Origin: Burkholderia guangdongensis
GTDB taxonomy: Bacteria; Pseudomonadota; Gammaproteobacteria; Burkholderiales; Burkholderiaceae
Reading direction: 5' to 3'
Assembly (NCBI RefSeq): GCF_013403875.1
Contig: NZ_JACBNX010000012.1
Span: 62,001 to 126,000, forward strand
DNA: 64,000 bases
Positions 18,292-26,546 of the stretch are shown here, in pieces (the stretch's first letter is position 1; the number at the start of each line of letters is the position of its first letter). Both the position numbers and the translations under genes were made by a program. The notes under the pieces are model-generated. The model was not told where the DNA came from. It saw only the letters and a program-made list of their open reading frames with translations, and did no database searches.

Positions 18292-19634
18292 GAGGTGACC
18301 GCGATCAGTTCGAATTTCAGATCGTTGATGCCAGTCGGCGCGTAGATCATCGCGGACTGGGCCTGCAGCATGCGCTCATACAGCGCGCCGCGCGAATCGA
18401 GCGCGAAGTAGCACGCGCCCGGGCGCACCGGAATCGCGGGCGGCACCTGCGGCGTGTACGTGAGCCGCACGCCCGGCATTGCCGACAGCACGAGCTTGTC
18501 GACGTCGTCCGGCGCGCCGACCTTGAAGCGCGCGGGCACGGCGTCGACGAGCTCGACGCTCGGCATGTCCGCCGACACCGCGAGGTAGAACGCGGTCTTG
18601 TCGTCGATCTTGCCCGAGTCGAGCCGGCCCAGATGGAACGACGGACGCACCTCGTCGAGCGTGATCGCGAAGTAGCGCGTCGAGATCACGGTGTCGAGCA
18701 GCTCGCGCAGCATCGTGTCGAGCTGCGCGAACGCGGGGCCCGGATCCTCGTGCCGGTAGACCGGCAGATCGGCGAGCGCATAGTTCTTCGAGAACGTCAT
18801 CAGCTGGCCCGCGAGGCGCAGCAGCTCCTGGAACAGCCGCTCCGGATGCAGCGCCGCGTGCTGGTGCAGGTGCGCGAGCGCGGCGAACGCGGCGTTCGCG
18901 GTGTGCAGCAGCCAGAACGACGCGATGTCGCCCGAGCGGAACTCGATGATGTTCTTCGACGGCTCGCGGTGAAAGCCGTACAGCGCGTTGACCTTCGCCT
19001 GCAGCGCGTCGATCAGCTGGCGCAGCCGCTGGTGCAGGATCGGCGACGCCTCGATCGCGAGGCACGGCGGCACGAAGCTGTCGTCGATCTCGAAGCCCGA
19101 CGTCGCGGTGCGCCGCACGCGCACGAGCGGCACCGACAGCAGCTGGTCGCGCGGCTCGTTGTTCGAGATCAGCTTCACCTGCGTCTTCAGGAACGTGATG
19201 TCGGCCTCGGCCGCATCGGTGAAGTGGTCGCCGATACTCGTCTGCTCGCTGACGAAGCGCGTCATGAAGCCGGCGGCCGGATCGTCGCTGTAGTTGGTGC
19301 CGTTCTCGCGCAGCGGATGCAGCGCCAGATAGAACACGAATTCGTTGATCCCCTCGGGCAGCGTGTCGAGCGCGACCGGCGGCGGCAGCGCGTCGGCCTG
19401 CGGCGCCGCGTACAGCGCGCCGTCCGGGAACACGAGCGACAGCTCGCTCGCGCGCAGCACGTTGCTGCCGAGCGCGTCGCGGTCGAAGCGCACCGAACGC
19501 ACGCCCCAGTTGTAAGGCTGGATCGCCTGGATCGATTCGAACAGGCGCGCCTCGTGGTACGCGTCCTGCCGCTGGAAGTGTTGCGGCCGGAGGAACAGGC
19601 CTTCCCCCCACAGCACCTTGGCCGAATAACTCAT
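18288..19634 (-). CDS. tssK: Type VI secretion baseplate protein TssK
   Basis: TssK (448 residues) is the trimeric baseplate component that connects the wedge to the membrane complex. The N-terminus KVLWGEGLFLRPQHFQRQDAYHEARL is the family signature, and VSADMPSVELVDAVPARFKVGAPDDVDKLVLSAMPG marks the C-terminal receptor-binding region. It lies downstream of tssJ after a 146-base AT-rich spacer (19635-19780) and overlaps tssL. Confidence 0.96.
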   Translation of the reverse strand: MSYSAKVLWGEGLFLRPQHFQRQDAYHEARLFESIQAIQPYNWGVRSVRFDRDALGSNVLRASELSLVFPDGALYAAPQADALPPPVALDTLPEGINEFVFYLALHPLRENGTNYSDDPAAGFMTRFVSEQTSIGDHFTDAAEADITFLKTQVKLISNNEPRDQLLSVPLVRVRRTATSGFEIDDSFVPPCLAIEASPILHQRLRQLIDALQAKVNALYGFHREPSKNIIEFRSGDIASFWLLHTANAAFAALAHLHQHAALHPERLFQELLRLAGQLMTFSKNYALADLPVYRHEDPGPAFAQLDTMLRELLDTVISTRYFAITLDEVRPSFHLGRLDSGKIDDKTAFYLAVSADMPSVELVDAVPARFKVGAPDDVDKLVLSAMPGVRLTYTPQVPPAIPVRPGACYFALDSRGALYERMLQAQSAMIYAPTGINDLKFELIAVTS

Positions 19635-19780
19635 GTCAAACCCGGTTAATAAAGATCCAGTGCGAAAGATTCGATGCGCGGTAATCGCGCGGTATTCGAT
19701 ACGCTCGCGCCCGAATTAAATCGTCAAATGTTAAATCCTGTTAATTGACATTCATACGTCACGCTTACATCCGGCGGCAT

Positions 19781-20395
19781 TCAGCCGCAGGTCACGGCCG
19801 ACAGCATATTGAGCGGCTGCGACGGCATTCCCTGTTGAGGCGCGATCACGCTGCCGTTCGTGACCGTCATCGCGCAATTGTGCAGGCCGATGATTATGCC
19901 GGATTTCTCCGACTTCGCCGGATCGAACGTCAATTTCCAGCGCTGAATCGCGGGATCGCGAAATAGCGCGACGATGCCGAATGCCTGCGCCTCGCGCGAA
20001 ACCTTTTCGGTCGCGGCATAGCGCTGGCCCGGAATCAGCGTGACTTCACGCACGCTCAGCAGATCGGCACCGAGCGCGGCCTTTTCCTTGTCCGGATCGG
20101 TGAAGCTGTCGAACGGCGCTTGCTGGAACGACGTCGGATCCTTCAGCGCGTAGAGGCGCACGACGAGCGCGAGCGGACGATTGTCGTTCGCGGCGTTCAG
20201 GTTCTGCGCGGCGTACAGCGTGATGCCGATGTCGCGCGGCGGCTTCTGCGAATCGGGCAGGTCGGGCTTGCCGATCCCGGCCGCCTGCATGACGGCGGTG
20301 GCGGCGCTGCCGAGCAGCGGCACGCCGGCCGCGCAGCCGGCCAGCAGTGCGCACGCGGCGAGCGGTAGCGTGTAGCGAATCAGATACGAATTCAT
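19781..20395 (-). CDS. tssJ: Type VI secretion outer-membrane lipoprotein TssJ
   Basis: TssJ (204 residues) is the outer-membrane lipoprotein that caps the TssM trans-envelope complex. A lipoprotein signal ends in the lipobox LAGC with Cys21. The mature part has the transthyretin-like pattern IGITLYAAQNLNAANDNRPLALVVRLYALKD and TLIPGQRYA. The frame is open upstream, but MNSYLIRYTLPL gives the signal peptide. It is divergent from the tagM-like gene across a 370-base spacer with a palindrome. Confidence 0.94.
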   Translation of the reverse strand: MNSYLIRYTLPLAACALLAGCAAGVPLLGSAATAVMQAAGIGKPDLPDSQKPPRDIGITLYAAQNLNAANDNRPLALVVRLYALKDPTSFQQAPFDSFTDPDKEKAALGADLLSVREVTLIPGQRYAATEKVSREAQAFGIVALFRDPAIQRWKLTFDPAKSEKSGIIIGLHNCAMTVTNGSVIAPQQGMPSQPLNMLSAVTCG

Positions 20396-20765
20396 GGTGT
20401 GTCCGGCTTGCCGCCTCGTGCTCCCGATGTCAACGGTCCTTCCATCGCGCGATCGCCGGCGGCGGCTCGCGCATCGATTGATTGCGTGCGCACCCATCTG
20501 AATCAGGAAAAATTTTCCTGAAGATCGGATTGCAATGCGCCAAATAAGTAAATATTGCCAATTCAAAAATAGGTGAAACGCCGTTTCATTTTTTCCGAAC
20601 AGGGCTTTTTGAGCGTGGCGCTCCAATTTAAAAGGATTTACTCGACACGCAAAGATTGAATTATGAAAAATTGATCGGTACTATACCCGCGCGCATCCCG
20701 CAAAGCAAAAGAACCTGAAACCTAACGAGATTTAAAACTCACGCTCACGCGCCGGTGATAAAACG
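20396..20765. promoter_or_regulatory. Divergent regulatory spacer between tssJKL and the tagM-tssB operon
   Basis: This 370-base non-coding stretch is noticeably AT-rich in its central 200 bases and must hold promoters for both arms of the secretion locus. It contains the perfect palindrome at 20503-20521, listed separately, and a smaller inverted repeat GAGCGtgGCGCTC near 20612. I looked for a sigma-54 -24/-12 element and found none convincing. No tRNA, ORF or insertion sequence is visible. Confidence 0.6.
20503..20521. promoter_or_regulatory. Perfect 19-bp palindrome, candidate operator for the secretion locus
   Basis: TCAGGAAAA-A-TTTTCCTGA has nine-base perfect arms around one central base. 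It sits 107 bases upstream of the tssJ start and about 245 bases upstream of the tagM-like start. Because it lacks a following T run and is not near a gene end, an operator is more likely than a terminator. The regulator is unknown; no regulator gene lies in the locus. Confidence 0.6.
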
Positions 20766-21410
20766 ATGAAAGACCGTCTCTTCGCAAAATTTTCTGGGGT
20801 AGTGTTGGCTTGCGGCGTGATCGCCGGCTGTGCGACACAGAACAACGTGCCGCCGACCGCCGACGCGTTCAACAAATCGCTGGCCGATGCGGACGCCGTT
20901 GCGAAGTCGGGCGATCAGGACAAGGCGATCGGTCTTTATCAGTCGCTCGCGAAGGCGGACCCGACGCGCGAGGAGCCGTGGTCGCGCATCGCGCAGATCC
21001 AGTTCGCGCAGAACCACTACGGCCAGGCGATCGTCGCCGCGCAGGAAGCGCTGCAGCGCGACCAGACGGACCGCGCCGCGAAGAGCGTGCTCGCGGTGTC
21101 GGGGCTGCGCATCGCGACCCAGTCGCTCGGCGAGTTGCGCCAGGACGCGTCGCTCGCGGGCGACGCGAAGTCGGACGCGCAGGCGCTCGCGAAGCAGCTG
21201 CGCGACACGCTCGGCGAGGCCGCGCTGTTCCCGCCGGAGCAGCAGAAGCCGGTCGTGCGCCGCCGCCGCATCGTGCGTCACGCGAAGGTGCAGACCGAAA
21301 CGACCGCGAACGCCGCCGCCACGCCGGCGGCCGCGAATCCGTCGCCGGCCGCGACCGCGCCGGCGACGGCGCCCGCGAAGAGCGGCGATCCGTTCAGCGC
21401 ACTGCGCTGA
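20766..21410 (+). CDS. tagM: TPR-containing lipoprotein of the secretion locus (TagM-like)
   Basis: This 214-residue lipoprotein has the lipobox IAGC with Cys22, then two tetratricopeptide-like repeats (DADAVAKSGDQDKAIGLYQSLAKADPT and WSRIAQIQFAQNHYGQAIVAAQEALQRDQT). A proline/alanine-rich tail from about residue 155 includes a basic VVRRRRIVRHAK patch. It is first gene of the rightward operon, 37 bases before tssB. Homologous genes sit at this place in Burkholderia secretion clusters and have been called tagM; that name is from memory. It probably helps assembly in the periplasm. Confidence 0.8.
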   Translation: MKDRLFAKFSGVVLACGVIAGCATQNNVPPTADAFNKSLADADAVAKSGDQDKAIGLYQSLAKADPTREEPWSRIAQIQFAQNHYGQAIVAAQEALQRDQTDRAAKSVLAVSGLRIATQSLGELRQDASLAGDAKSDAQALAKQLRDTLGEAALFPPEQQKPVVRRRRIVRHAKVQTETTANAAATPAAANPSPAATAPATAPAKSGDPFSALR

Positions 21411-21447
21411 GCGCGGGCGTACCACTTACCGAACACGGGAGCCGCAA

Positions 21448-21963
21448 ATGGCGAAGAAGGAAAGCATTCAGAAACGCTTGCAGAAAGTGCGGCCGCCGCG
21501 CGTGCAGCTGACCTACGAGGTCGAGAAGGGCGACGCGATCGAGATCAAGGAGCTGCCGTTCGTCGTCGGCGTCGTCGGCGATCTGGCCGGCCAGTCCGAG
21601 GTCGAGCAGCCGAAGCTGCGCGACCGCAAGTTCGTGAACATCGACCGCGACAACTTCGACGACGTGATGAAGGCGATCGAGCCGCGCGCCGCGTTCCAGG
21701 TGGAAAACCGGCTGAGCGGCGAAGGCGGCAAGTTCGCGGTCGACCTGAAGTTCCGCGCGCTGTCGGATTTCAGTCCGGACGACGTCGTCGAGCAGGTCGA
21801 GCCGCTGAAGCGCCTGCTCGAGGCGCGCTCGAAGCTCGCCGACCTGCGCAACAAGCTCGCCGGCAACGACAAGCTCGAGGATCTGCTCTCTGAAGTGCTG
21901 AAGAACACGCAGCAGCTGCAAGCGCTCGCGAAGGGCACCGGCGGCGATAAAGATGGCGAATGA
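21448..21963 (+). CDS. tssB: Type VI secretion contractile sheath small subunit TssB
   Basis: TssB (171 residues) interlocks with TssC to form the contractile sheath. The start MAKKESIQKRLQKVRPPRVQLTYEVE and the motif LPFVVGVVGDLAGQS are family signatures. Two C-terminal helices (LLEARSKLADLRNKLAGNDKLEDLLSEVLKN) provide the coiled contact with TssC. ATG 21448 was chosen inside a longer open frame. A 39-base spacer precedes tssC. Confidence 0.97.
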   Translation: MAKKESIQKRLQKVRPPRVQLTYEVEKGDAIEIKELPFVVGVVGDLAGQSEVEQPKLRDRKFVNIDRDNFDDVMKAIEPRAAFQVENRLSGEGGKFAVDLKFRALSDFSPDDVVEQVEPLKRLLEARSKLADLRNKLAGNDKLEDLLSEVLKNTQQLQALAKGTGGDKDGE

Positions 21964-22002
21964 GAGAGCGAATGAGCGGGCGAATGAGGACGGGGTACTG
22001 AA

Positions 22003-23493
22003 ATGAACCAGCAAACGGCTTCGGCCCAGACGAGCGGCGCGGAATACGCCGACGGCACAACACTGCTCGACGATATCGTCGAGAAGAGCAAGGTCGCGAA
22101 ATCCGAATCCGAGCATGCGCGCGCGAAGGACCTGATCGGCGAGCTCGTGCATCAGGTGCTCGACGGCACGGTGATCGTATCGGACAACCTGTCGGCGACG
22201 ATCGACGCGCGCGTCGCGGAGCTCGACCGGCTGATCTCCGACCAGCTTTCCGCGGTGATGCACGCGCCCGAGTTCCAGCGCCTCGAAAGCACGTGGCGCG
22301 GCCTCGACTATCTGGTCAAGGAAAGCAACACCGGCCAGACGATCAAGATCAAGGCGCTTCACGCGCCGAAGCGCGATCTCGTGCGCGACTTCAAGGCCGC
22401 GACCGAGTTCGACCAGAGCGCGCTGTTCAAGAAGGTCTACGAAGAAGAGTTCGGCACGTTCGGCGGCGCGCCGTTCGGCACGCTGATCGGCGATTACGAG
22501 ATCTCGCGCCAGCCGGAAGACCTGTATTTCATCGAGCAGATGTCGCACGTCGCGGCGGCCGCGCACGCGCCGTTCATCGCGTCGGCGTCGCCGGAGCTGC
22601 TCGGCCTCGAATCGTTCGCCGATCTCGGCCGCCCGCGCGATCTCGGCAAGGTGTTCGACACGGTCGAATACGCGAAGTGGAAGTCGTTCCGCGATTCCGA
22701 GGATTCGCGCTACGTCGGCCTCACGCTGCCGCGCTTCCTCGGCCGCCTGCCGTTCAATCCGAAGGACGGCCAGACCGCCGAGAACTTCAACTTCGTCGAG
22801 GACGTCGACGGCACCGATCACGACAAGTACCTGTGGTGCAACGCGTCGTGGGCGTTCGCCGCGCGGCTGACGGCCGCGTTCGACGACTACGGCTGGTGCG
22901 CGGCGATCCGCGGCGTCGAGGGCGGCGGGCTCGTCGAGGATCTGCCGACCCACACGTTCAAGACCGACGACGGCGAAATCGCGCTCAAGTGCCCGACCGA
23001 GATCGCGATCACCGACCGCCGCGAGAAGGAGCTGAGCGATCTCGGCTTCATCCCGCTCGTTCATTGCAAGAATTCCGACTACGCCGCGTTCTTTGCCGCG
23101 CAATCGGTGCAGAAGCCGAAGAAATACAGCACCGACAGCGCGAACGCGAACGCCGTTCTGTCCGCCCAGCTGCAGTACATCTTCTCGGTGTCGCGCGTTG
23201 CGCACTACCTGAAGGCGATGATGCGCGACAAGATCGGCAGCTTCGCATCCGCGCAGAACGTCGAGTCGTTCCTCAACCGGTGGATTTCGCAATACGTACT
23301 GCTCGACGACAACGCGACGCAGGAACAGAAGGCGCAATTCCCGCTGCGCGAGGCCTCCGTGCAAGTGGCAGAGATTCCGGGCAAGCCGGGCTCGTATCGT
23401 TCGGTCGCGTTCCTGCGGCCGCACTTCCAGCTCGACGAACTCTCGATTTCTTTGCGCCTTGTCGCTGATCTGCCCAAACCGGCAAATTCATAA
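22003..23493 (+). CDS. tssC: Type VI secretion contractile sheath large subunit TssC
   Basis: TssC (496 residues) is the major sheath subunit and carries the surface recognised by ClpV on contracted sheaths. Signatures are MHAPEFQRLESTWRGLDYLV, DYEISRQPEDLYFIEQMSHVAAAAHAPFIA and the C-terminal FQLDELSISLRLVADLPK. It lies between tssB and hcp as usual. A 7-bp hairpin (23508-23526) is found in the 72-base spacer before hcp. Confidence 0.97.
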   Translation: MNQQTASAQTSGAEYADGTTLLDDIVEKSKVAKSESEHARAKDLIGELVHQVLDGTVIVSDNLSATIDARVAELDRLISDQLSAVMHAPEFQRLESTWRGLDYLVKESNTGQTIKIKALHAPKRDLVRDFKAATEFDQSALFKKVYEEEFGTFGGAPFGTLIGDYEISRQPEDLYFIEQMSHVAAAAHAPFIASASPELLGLESFADLGRPRDLGKVFDTVEYAKWKSFRDSEDSRYVGLTLPRFLGRLPFNPKDGQTAENFNFVEDVDGTDHDKYLWCNASWAFAARLTAAFDDYGWCAAIRGVEGGGLVEDLPTHTFKTDDGEIALKCPTEIAITDRREKELSDLGFIPLVHCKNSDYAAFFAAQSVQKPKKYSTDSANANAVLSAQLQYIFSVSRVAHYLKAMMRDKIGSFASAQNVESFLNRWISQYVLLDDNATQEQKAQFPLREASVQVAEIPGKPGSYRSVAFLRPHFQLDELSISLRLVADLPKPANS

Positions 23494-23565
23494 GCGAAGT
23501 GAGATCGCCCGGGCGGGCCGCCTGGGTAGGACGTTAAAACCACCTCTTTGGGGAGTAGAAGGGCC

Positions 23566-24069
23566 ATGCTAGACATGTATCTGAAGTTCGGTAATCCCGC
23601 CATCAAAGGCGAGTCCGCTGACAAGGACCACGCCGGATGGATCGAACTGAAATCCTGGGATCACTCGATCATCCAGCCGCGTTCGGCGACCGCGTCGACG
23701 GCCGGCGGCCATACGTCGGAGCGCTGCGAGCACGGCGACATGGTGTTCACGAAGGAGATCGATTCGTCGAGCCCGCTGCTGTACCAGCACGCGTCGGGCG
23801 GCACGACGTTCGACGAAGTGACGATCGATTTCATGCGCGCGGACGGCGAAGGCAAGCGCGTGAAGTACCTCGAGGTCAAGCTCAAGTACGTGATCATCTC
23901 GAGCGTCACGCCGAGCGTGCAGCAGGAAGGCCTGCCGACCGAAACGTTCTCGCTGAAGTATGCGGCCGTGCAGTGGAAGCAGACGCAGCAGAAGATCGGC
24001 GGCAACCAGGGCGGCAACACGCAGGGCGCCTGGAGCCTGACGAAGAACGACAAGACCTACGCGGTCTGA
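23566..24069 (+). CDS. tssD: Type VI secretion tube protein Hcp
   Basis: Hcp (167 residues) forms the hexameric inner tube that is expelled with the spike. The fold is recognisable from MLDMYLKFGNPAIKGESADKDHAGWIELKSW, HGDMVFTKEIDSSSPLLYQHASGG and YLEVKLKYVIISSVTP. The ribosome site GGGGAG lies 13 bases ahead. A strong terminator follows within ten bases of the stop, so hcp messages should be more abundant than those of the downstream genes. Confidence 0.97.
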   Translation: MLDMYLKFGNPAIKGESADKDHAGWIELKSWDHSIIQPRSATASTAGGHTSERCEHGDMVFTKEIDSSSPLLYQHASGGTTFDEVTIDFMRADGEGKRVKYLEVKLKYVIISSVTPSVQQEGLPTETFSLKYAAVQWKQTQQKIGGNQGGNTQGAWSLTKNDKTYAV

Positions 24070-24078
24070 CGTCGACTG

Positions 24079-24114
24079 CGGCAACGGGGCGCGCGGCGTC
24101 CCGTTGCCGTTTTT
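24079..24114 (+). terminator. Intrinsic terminator directly behind hcp
   Basis: A perfect ten-base stem, CGGCAACGGG (24079-24088) with CCCGTTGCCG (24100-24109), is followed at once by five T residues. This is a textbook intrinsic terminator inside the tss operon, between hcp and tssE. Since tssE to tssA follow in the same direction with no obvious promoter, it probably works as an attenuating element that sets hcp above the baseplate genes. Confidence 0.85.
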
Positions 24115-24153
24115 GCTTTGCGCTTTGCTGTGCGCATTGTATTGCGCTGCCTG

Positions 24154-24639
24154 ATGAAACGCTTCGAACCGAGTTTTCTCGACAAGCTGTACGACGATGA
24201 ACCGCACCAGCCGGCTTCGGCCGCGATGCGGCAGCTGTCGCTCGACGAGCTGAAGAGCACGGTCGCCCGCGACGTCGAGGCGATCCTCAACACGCGCATC
24301 GCGTTCAACGACGACGATCTCGCGGCGCTGCCCGAGTGCCAGAGTTCGGTGCTGACCTACGGGCTCAACGATTTCGCGGGTTTGAGCCTCGTGAGTCACT
24401 ACGACCGCACGTTCATCTGCAAGTCGATCCAGCAGGCGATCGCGCGTCACGAGCCGCGCCTGCAGCAGGTGCAGGTGAAGTTCGAGCTCAACGAACAGTC
24501 GACCAACGCGCTTTATTTCGCGATCCAGGCGCTGCTCGTCGTGCATCCGGCCGAGGAGCCGGTCAGTTTCGACGCGATGCTGCAGCCGTCGACGCTGCAG
24601 TATTCGGTCACGCGCGCCCGGGGCGCGAAGGCGTCGTAA
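24154..24639 (+). CDS. tssE: Type VI secretion baseplate wedge protein TssE (gp25-like)
   Basis: TssE (161 residues) resembles the phage T4 gp25 lysozyme-like wedge protein that starts sheath polymerisation. The conserved gp25 core reads LKSTVARDVEAILNTRI, LTYGLNDFAG and the C-terminal YFAIQALLVVHPAEEPVSFDAMLQPSTLQYSV. ATG 24154 (MKRFEPSFLDKLYDDEP) was chosen over an in-frame ATG 36 bases upstream because it matches family starts. Confidence 0.94.
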   Translation: MKRFEPSFLDKLYDDEPHQPASAAMRQLSLDELKSTVARDVEAILNTRIAFNDDDLAALPECQSSVLTYGLNDFAGLSLVSHYDRTFICKSIQQAIARHEPRLQQVQVKFELNEQSTNALYFAIQALLVVHPAEEPVSFDAMLQPSTLQYSVTRARGAKAS

Positions 24640-24707
24640 CGCGCGGTGTCTTCACGCCCCGCGCGGGCGCGCGTCCGGCAATTAAGGAAAAAGTTCGGGG
24701 TTCATCG

Positions 24708-26546
24708 ATGGAAGAGCTGCTGCCGTATTACGAGCGCGAGTTGTCGTTTCTGCGGCGCTATTCGCGGGACTTCGCCGAACGCTATCCGAAGATCGCCGCG
24801 CGCCTCGCGCTGTCCGGCGAGCATTGCGAGGATCCGCACGTCGAGCGGATGATCGAGTCGTTCGCGCTGCTCGGCGCGCGGATCAACAAGAAGCTCGACG
24901 ACGACTACCCCGAATTCACCGAAGCGTTGCTCGAGGTACTGTATCCGCACTATCTGCGGCCGTTTCCGTCGTGCTCGATCGCGCAGTTCGCGCTTGGGCC
25001 CCCGGGGCAGCAGACGGGCGCCGTCGTCGTGCCGCGCGGCACCGGGCTGACGACCCGCCCGATCCGCGGCACCGAGTGCCGGTTCCGCACCGCGTATGAC
25101 GTGACGCTCGCGCCGATCCGCATCTCGGAGGCGCGCTACACGCCCGTCGCGCTCGCGCCGAGCGCGACCGTGCTGCCGCCGAACGCGACCGGCGTGATCT
25201 CGATCACGTTCGAATCGCTCGCGCCGCAGCTCGATCTCGGTGCGCTGCAGGCGTCGCCGTTGCGCGCGCATCTGCATGGCGAGCAGTCGTTCGTCGCCGC
25301 GCTGATCGACTGCCTGTTCGTGAACGTGCTCGGCGCGTACGTCGAGCCCGAGCGCAACGGCCGCTGGGCCGCGCTGCGCAAGCCGCCGATCGCGCAGGCC
25401 GGTTACGACGAGGCCGACGCGCTGATCGACTATCCGGCGAAGTCGCACCCCGCGTACCGGCTGCTGACCGAATACTTCGCGTTCCCGGACAAGTTCGACT
25501 TCGTCGACTTCGATCTCGCGGCGATCGCGCGCGCGGCCGGCCGCTGCCGGCGTGCGACGCTGCATCTGGTGCTGCGGGACGTGCGCGGCGATTCGCACGT
25601 CGCGCGCCTGCTCGAGCTGCTGAGCGCGAGCCACTTCCGCCTGTTCTGCACGCCGATCGTGAACCTGTTCCGCCAGCACGGCGAGCCGATCCGCATCACG
25701 CATCGCGCGGTGTCGTATCCGGTGATCGCCGAGTCGCGGCGCGCGTTCGCGTATGACGTGTACTCGATCGATTCGGTGAAGCTCGTGCGGCAGGAGGCAC
25801 ACGAAGAGAGCGTGATCGAGTTCCGGCCGTTCTATTCGCTGCATCACGGCGAGGCCGCGCGCGTCGGCCACTACTGGTTCGCGCGCCGCAACGAGCAGGT
25901 CGCGCAGCGCAGCCCCGGCTACGAGACCGAGATCTCGATCGTCGACATCGACTTCGAGCCGAGCTCGCCGCAGACCGACACGCTGAGCCTCGACCTGACC
26001 TGCACGAACCGCGATCTGCCCGCGCTGCTCGCGTTCGGGCTCGAGGGCGGCGATCTGTTCCAGCAAGGCGGCGCGAAGGATAGCGGCTCGGTGTCGATGC
26101 TGCGCCGGCCGACGCCCAGCGCGCGCTTCGAGCGCGGCCGCTCGGCGCACTGGCGGCTCGTGTCGCATCTCGCGCTCAATCATGTGTCGCTCGTCGATCA
26201 CGGGCTCGCGCCGCTCAAGGAGATGCTCACGCTGTACGACCTGCGCCGCACCGCGGTGTCGATGCGCCAGATCGACGGGCTCGTCGGCATCGAGCAGCGC
26301 GGCGCGGTGCAGTGGCTGCCCGGCAAGCCGTTCGCGACGTTCGTGCGCGGCATCGAGGTGCGCGTGACGATCGACGAGGAGCATTTCGTCGGCTCGAGCC
26401 TCGCGTCGTTCGTGCGCGTGCTCGACCATTTCTTCGGGCTGTACGTGCACCTGAACAGCTTTGTCCAACTGGTCGTCGTGTCGAAGCGGACCGGCGAGGA
26501 GATCATCCGATGCAAACCCCGCACCGGCGAATCGATCCTGGCGTAG
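24708..26546 (+). CDS. tssF: Type VI secretion baseplate wedge protein TssF
   Basis: TssF (612 residues) is the large wedge subunit that pairs with TssG, two copies to one. The N-terminus MEELLPYYERELSFLRRYSRDFAERYP is highly characteristic, as are ALLEVLYPHYLRPFPS and the C-terminal SLASFVRVLDHFFGLYVHLNSFVQL. The AAGGAA ribosome site lies about 20 bases upstream. Its 3' end overlaps tssG by 37 bases, so the two are probably translated together. Confidence 0.96.
   Translation: MEELLPYYERELSFLRRYSRDFAERYPKIAARLALSGEHCEDPHVERMIESFALLGARINKKLDDDYPEFTEALLEVLYPHYLRPFPSCSIAQFALGPPGQQTGAVVVPRGTGLTTRPIRGTECRFRTAYDVTLAPIRISEARYTPVALAPSATVLPPNATGVISITFESLAPQLDLGALQASPLRAHLHGEQSFVAALIDCLFVNVLGAYVEPERNGRWAALRKPPIAQAGYDEADALIDYPAKSHPAYRLLTEYFAFPDKFDFVDFDLAAIARAAGRCRRATLHLVLRDVRGDSHVARLLELLSASHFRLFCTPIVNLFRQHGEPIRITHRAVSYPVIAESRRAFAYDVYSIDSVKLVRQEAHEESVIEFRPFYSLHHGEAARVGHYWFARRNEQVAQRSPGYETEISIVDIDFEPSSPQTDTLSLDLTCTNRDLPALLAFGLEGGDLFQQGGAKDSGSVSMLRRPTPSARFERGRSAHWRLVSHLALNHVSLVDHGLAPLKEMLTLYDLRRTAVSMRQIDGLVGIEQRGAVQWLPGKPFATFVRGIEVRVTIDEEHFVGSSLASFVRVLDHFFGLYVHLNSFVQLVVVSKRTGEEIIRCKPRTGESILA

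Noticed and set aside
20396..20765. Sigma-54 promoter for the type VI operon
   Set aside because: No GG-N10-GC element in the proper form was found in the spacer.
23508..23526. Terminator between tssC and hcp
   Set aside because: The stem is only seven bases with one G-U pair and has no T run; at most a leader hairpin of hcp.
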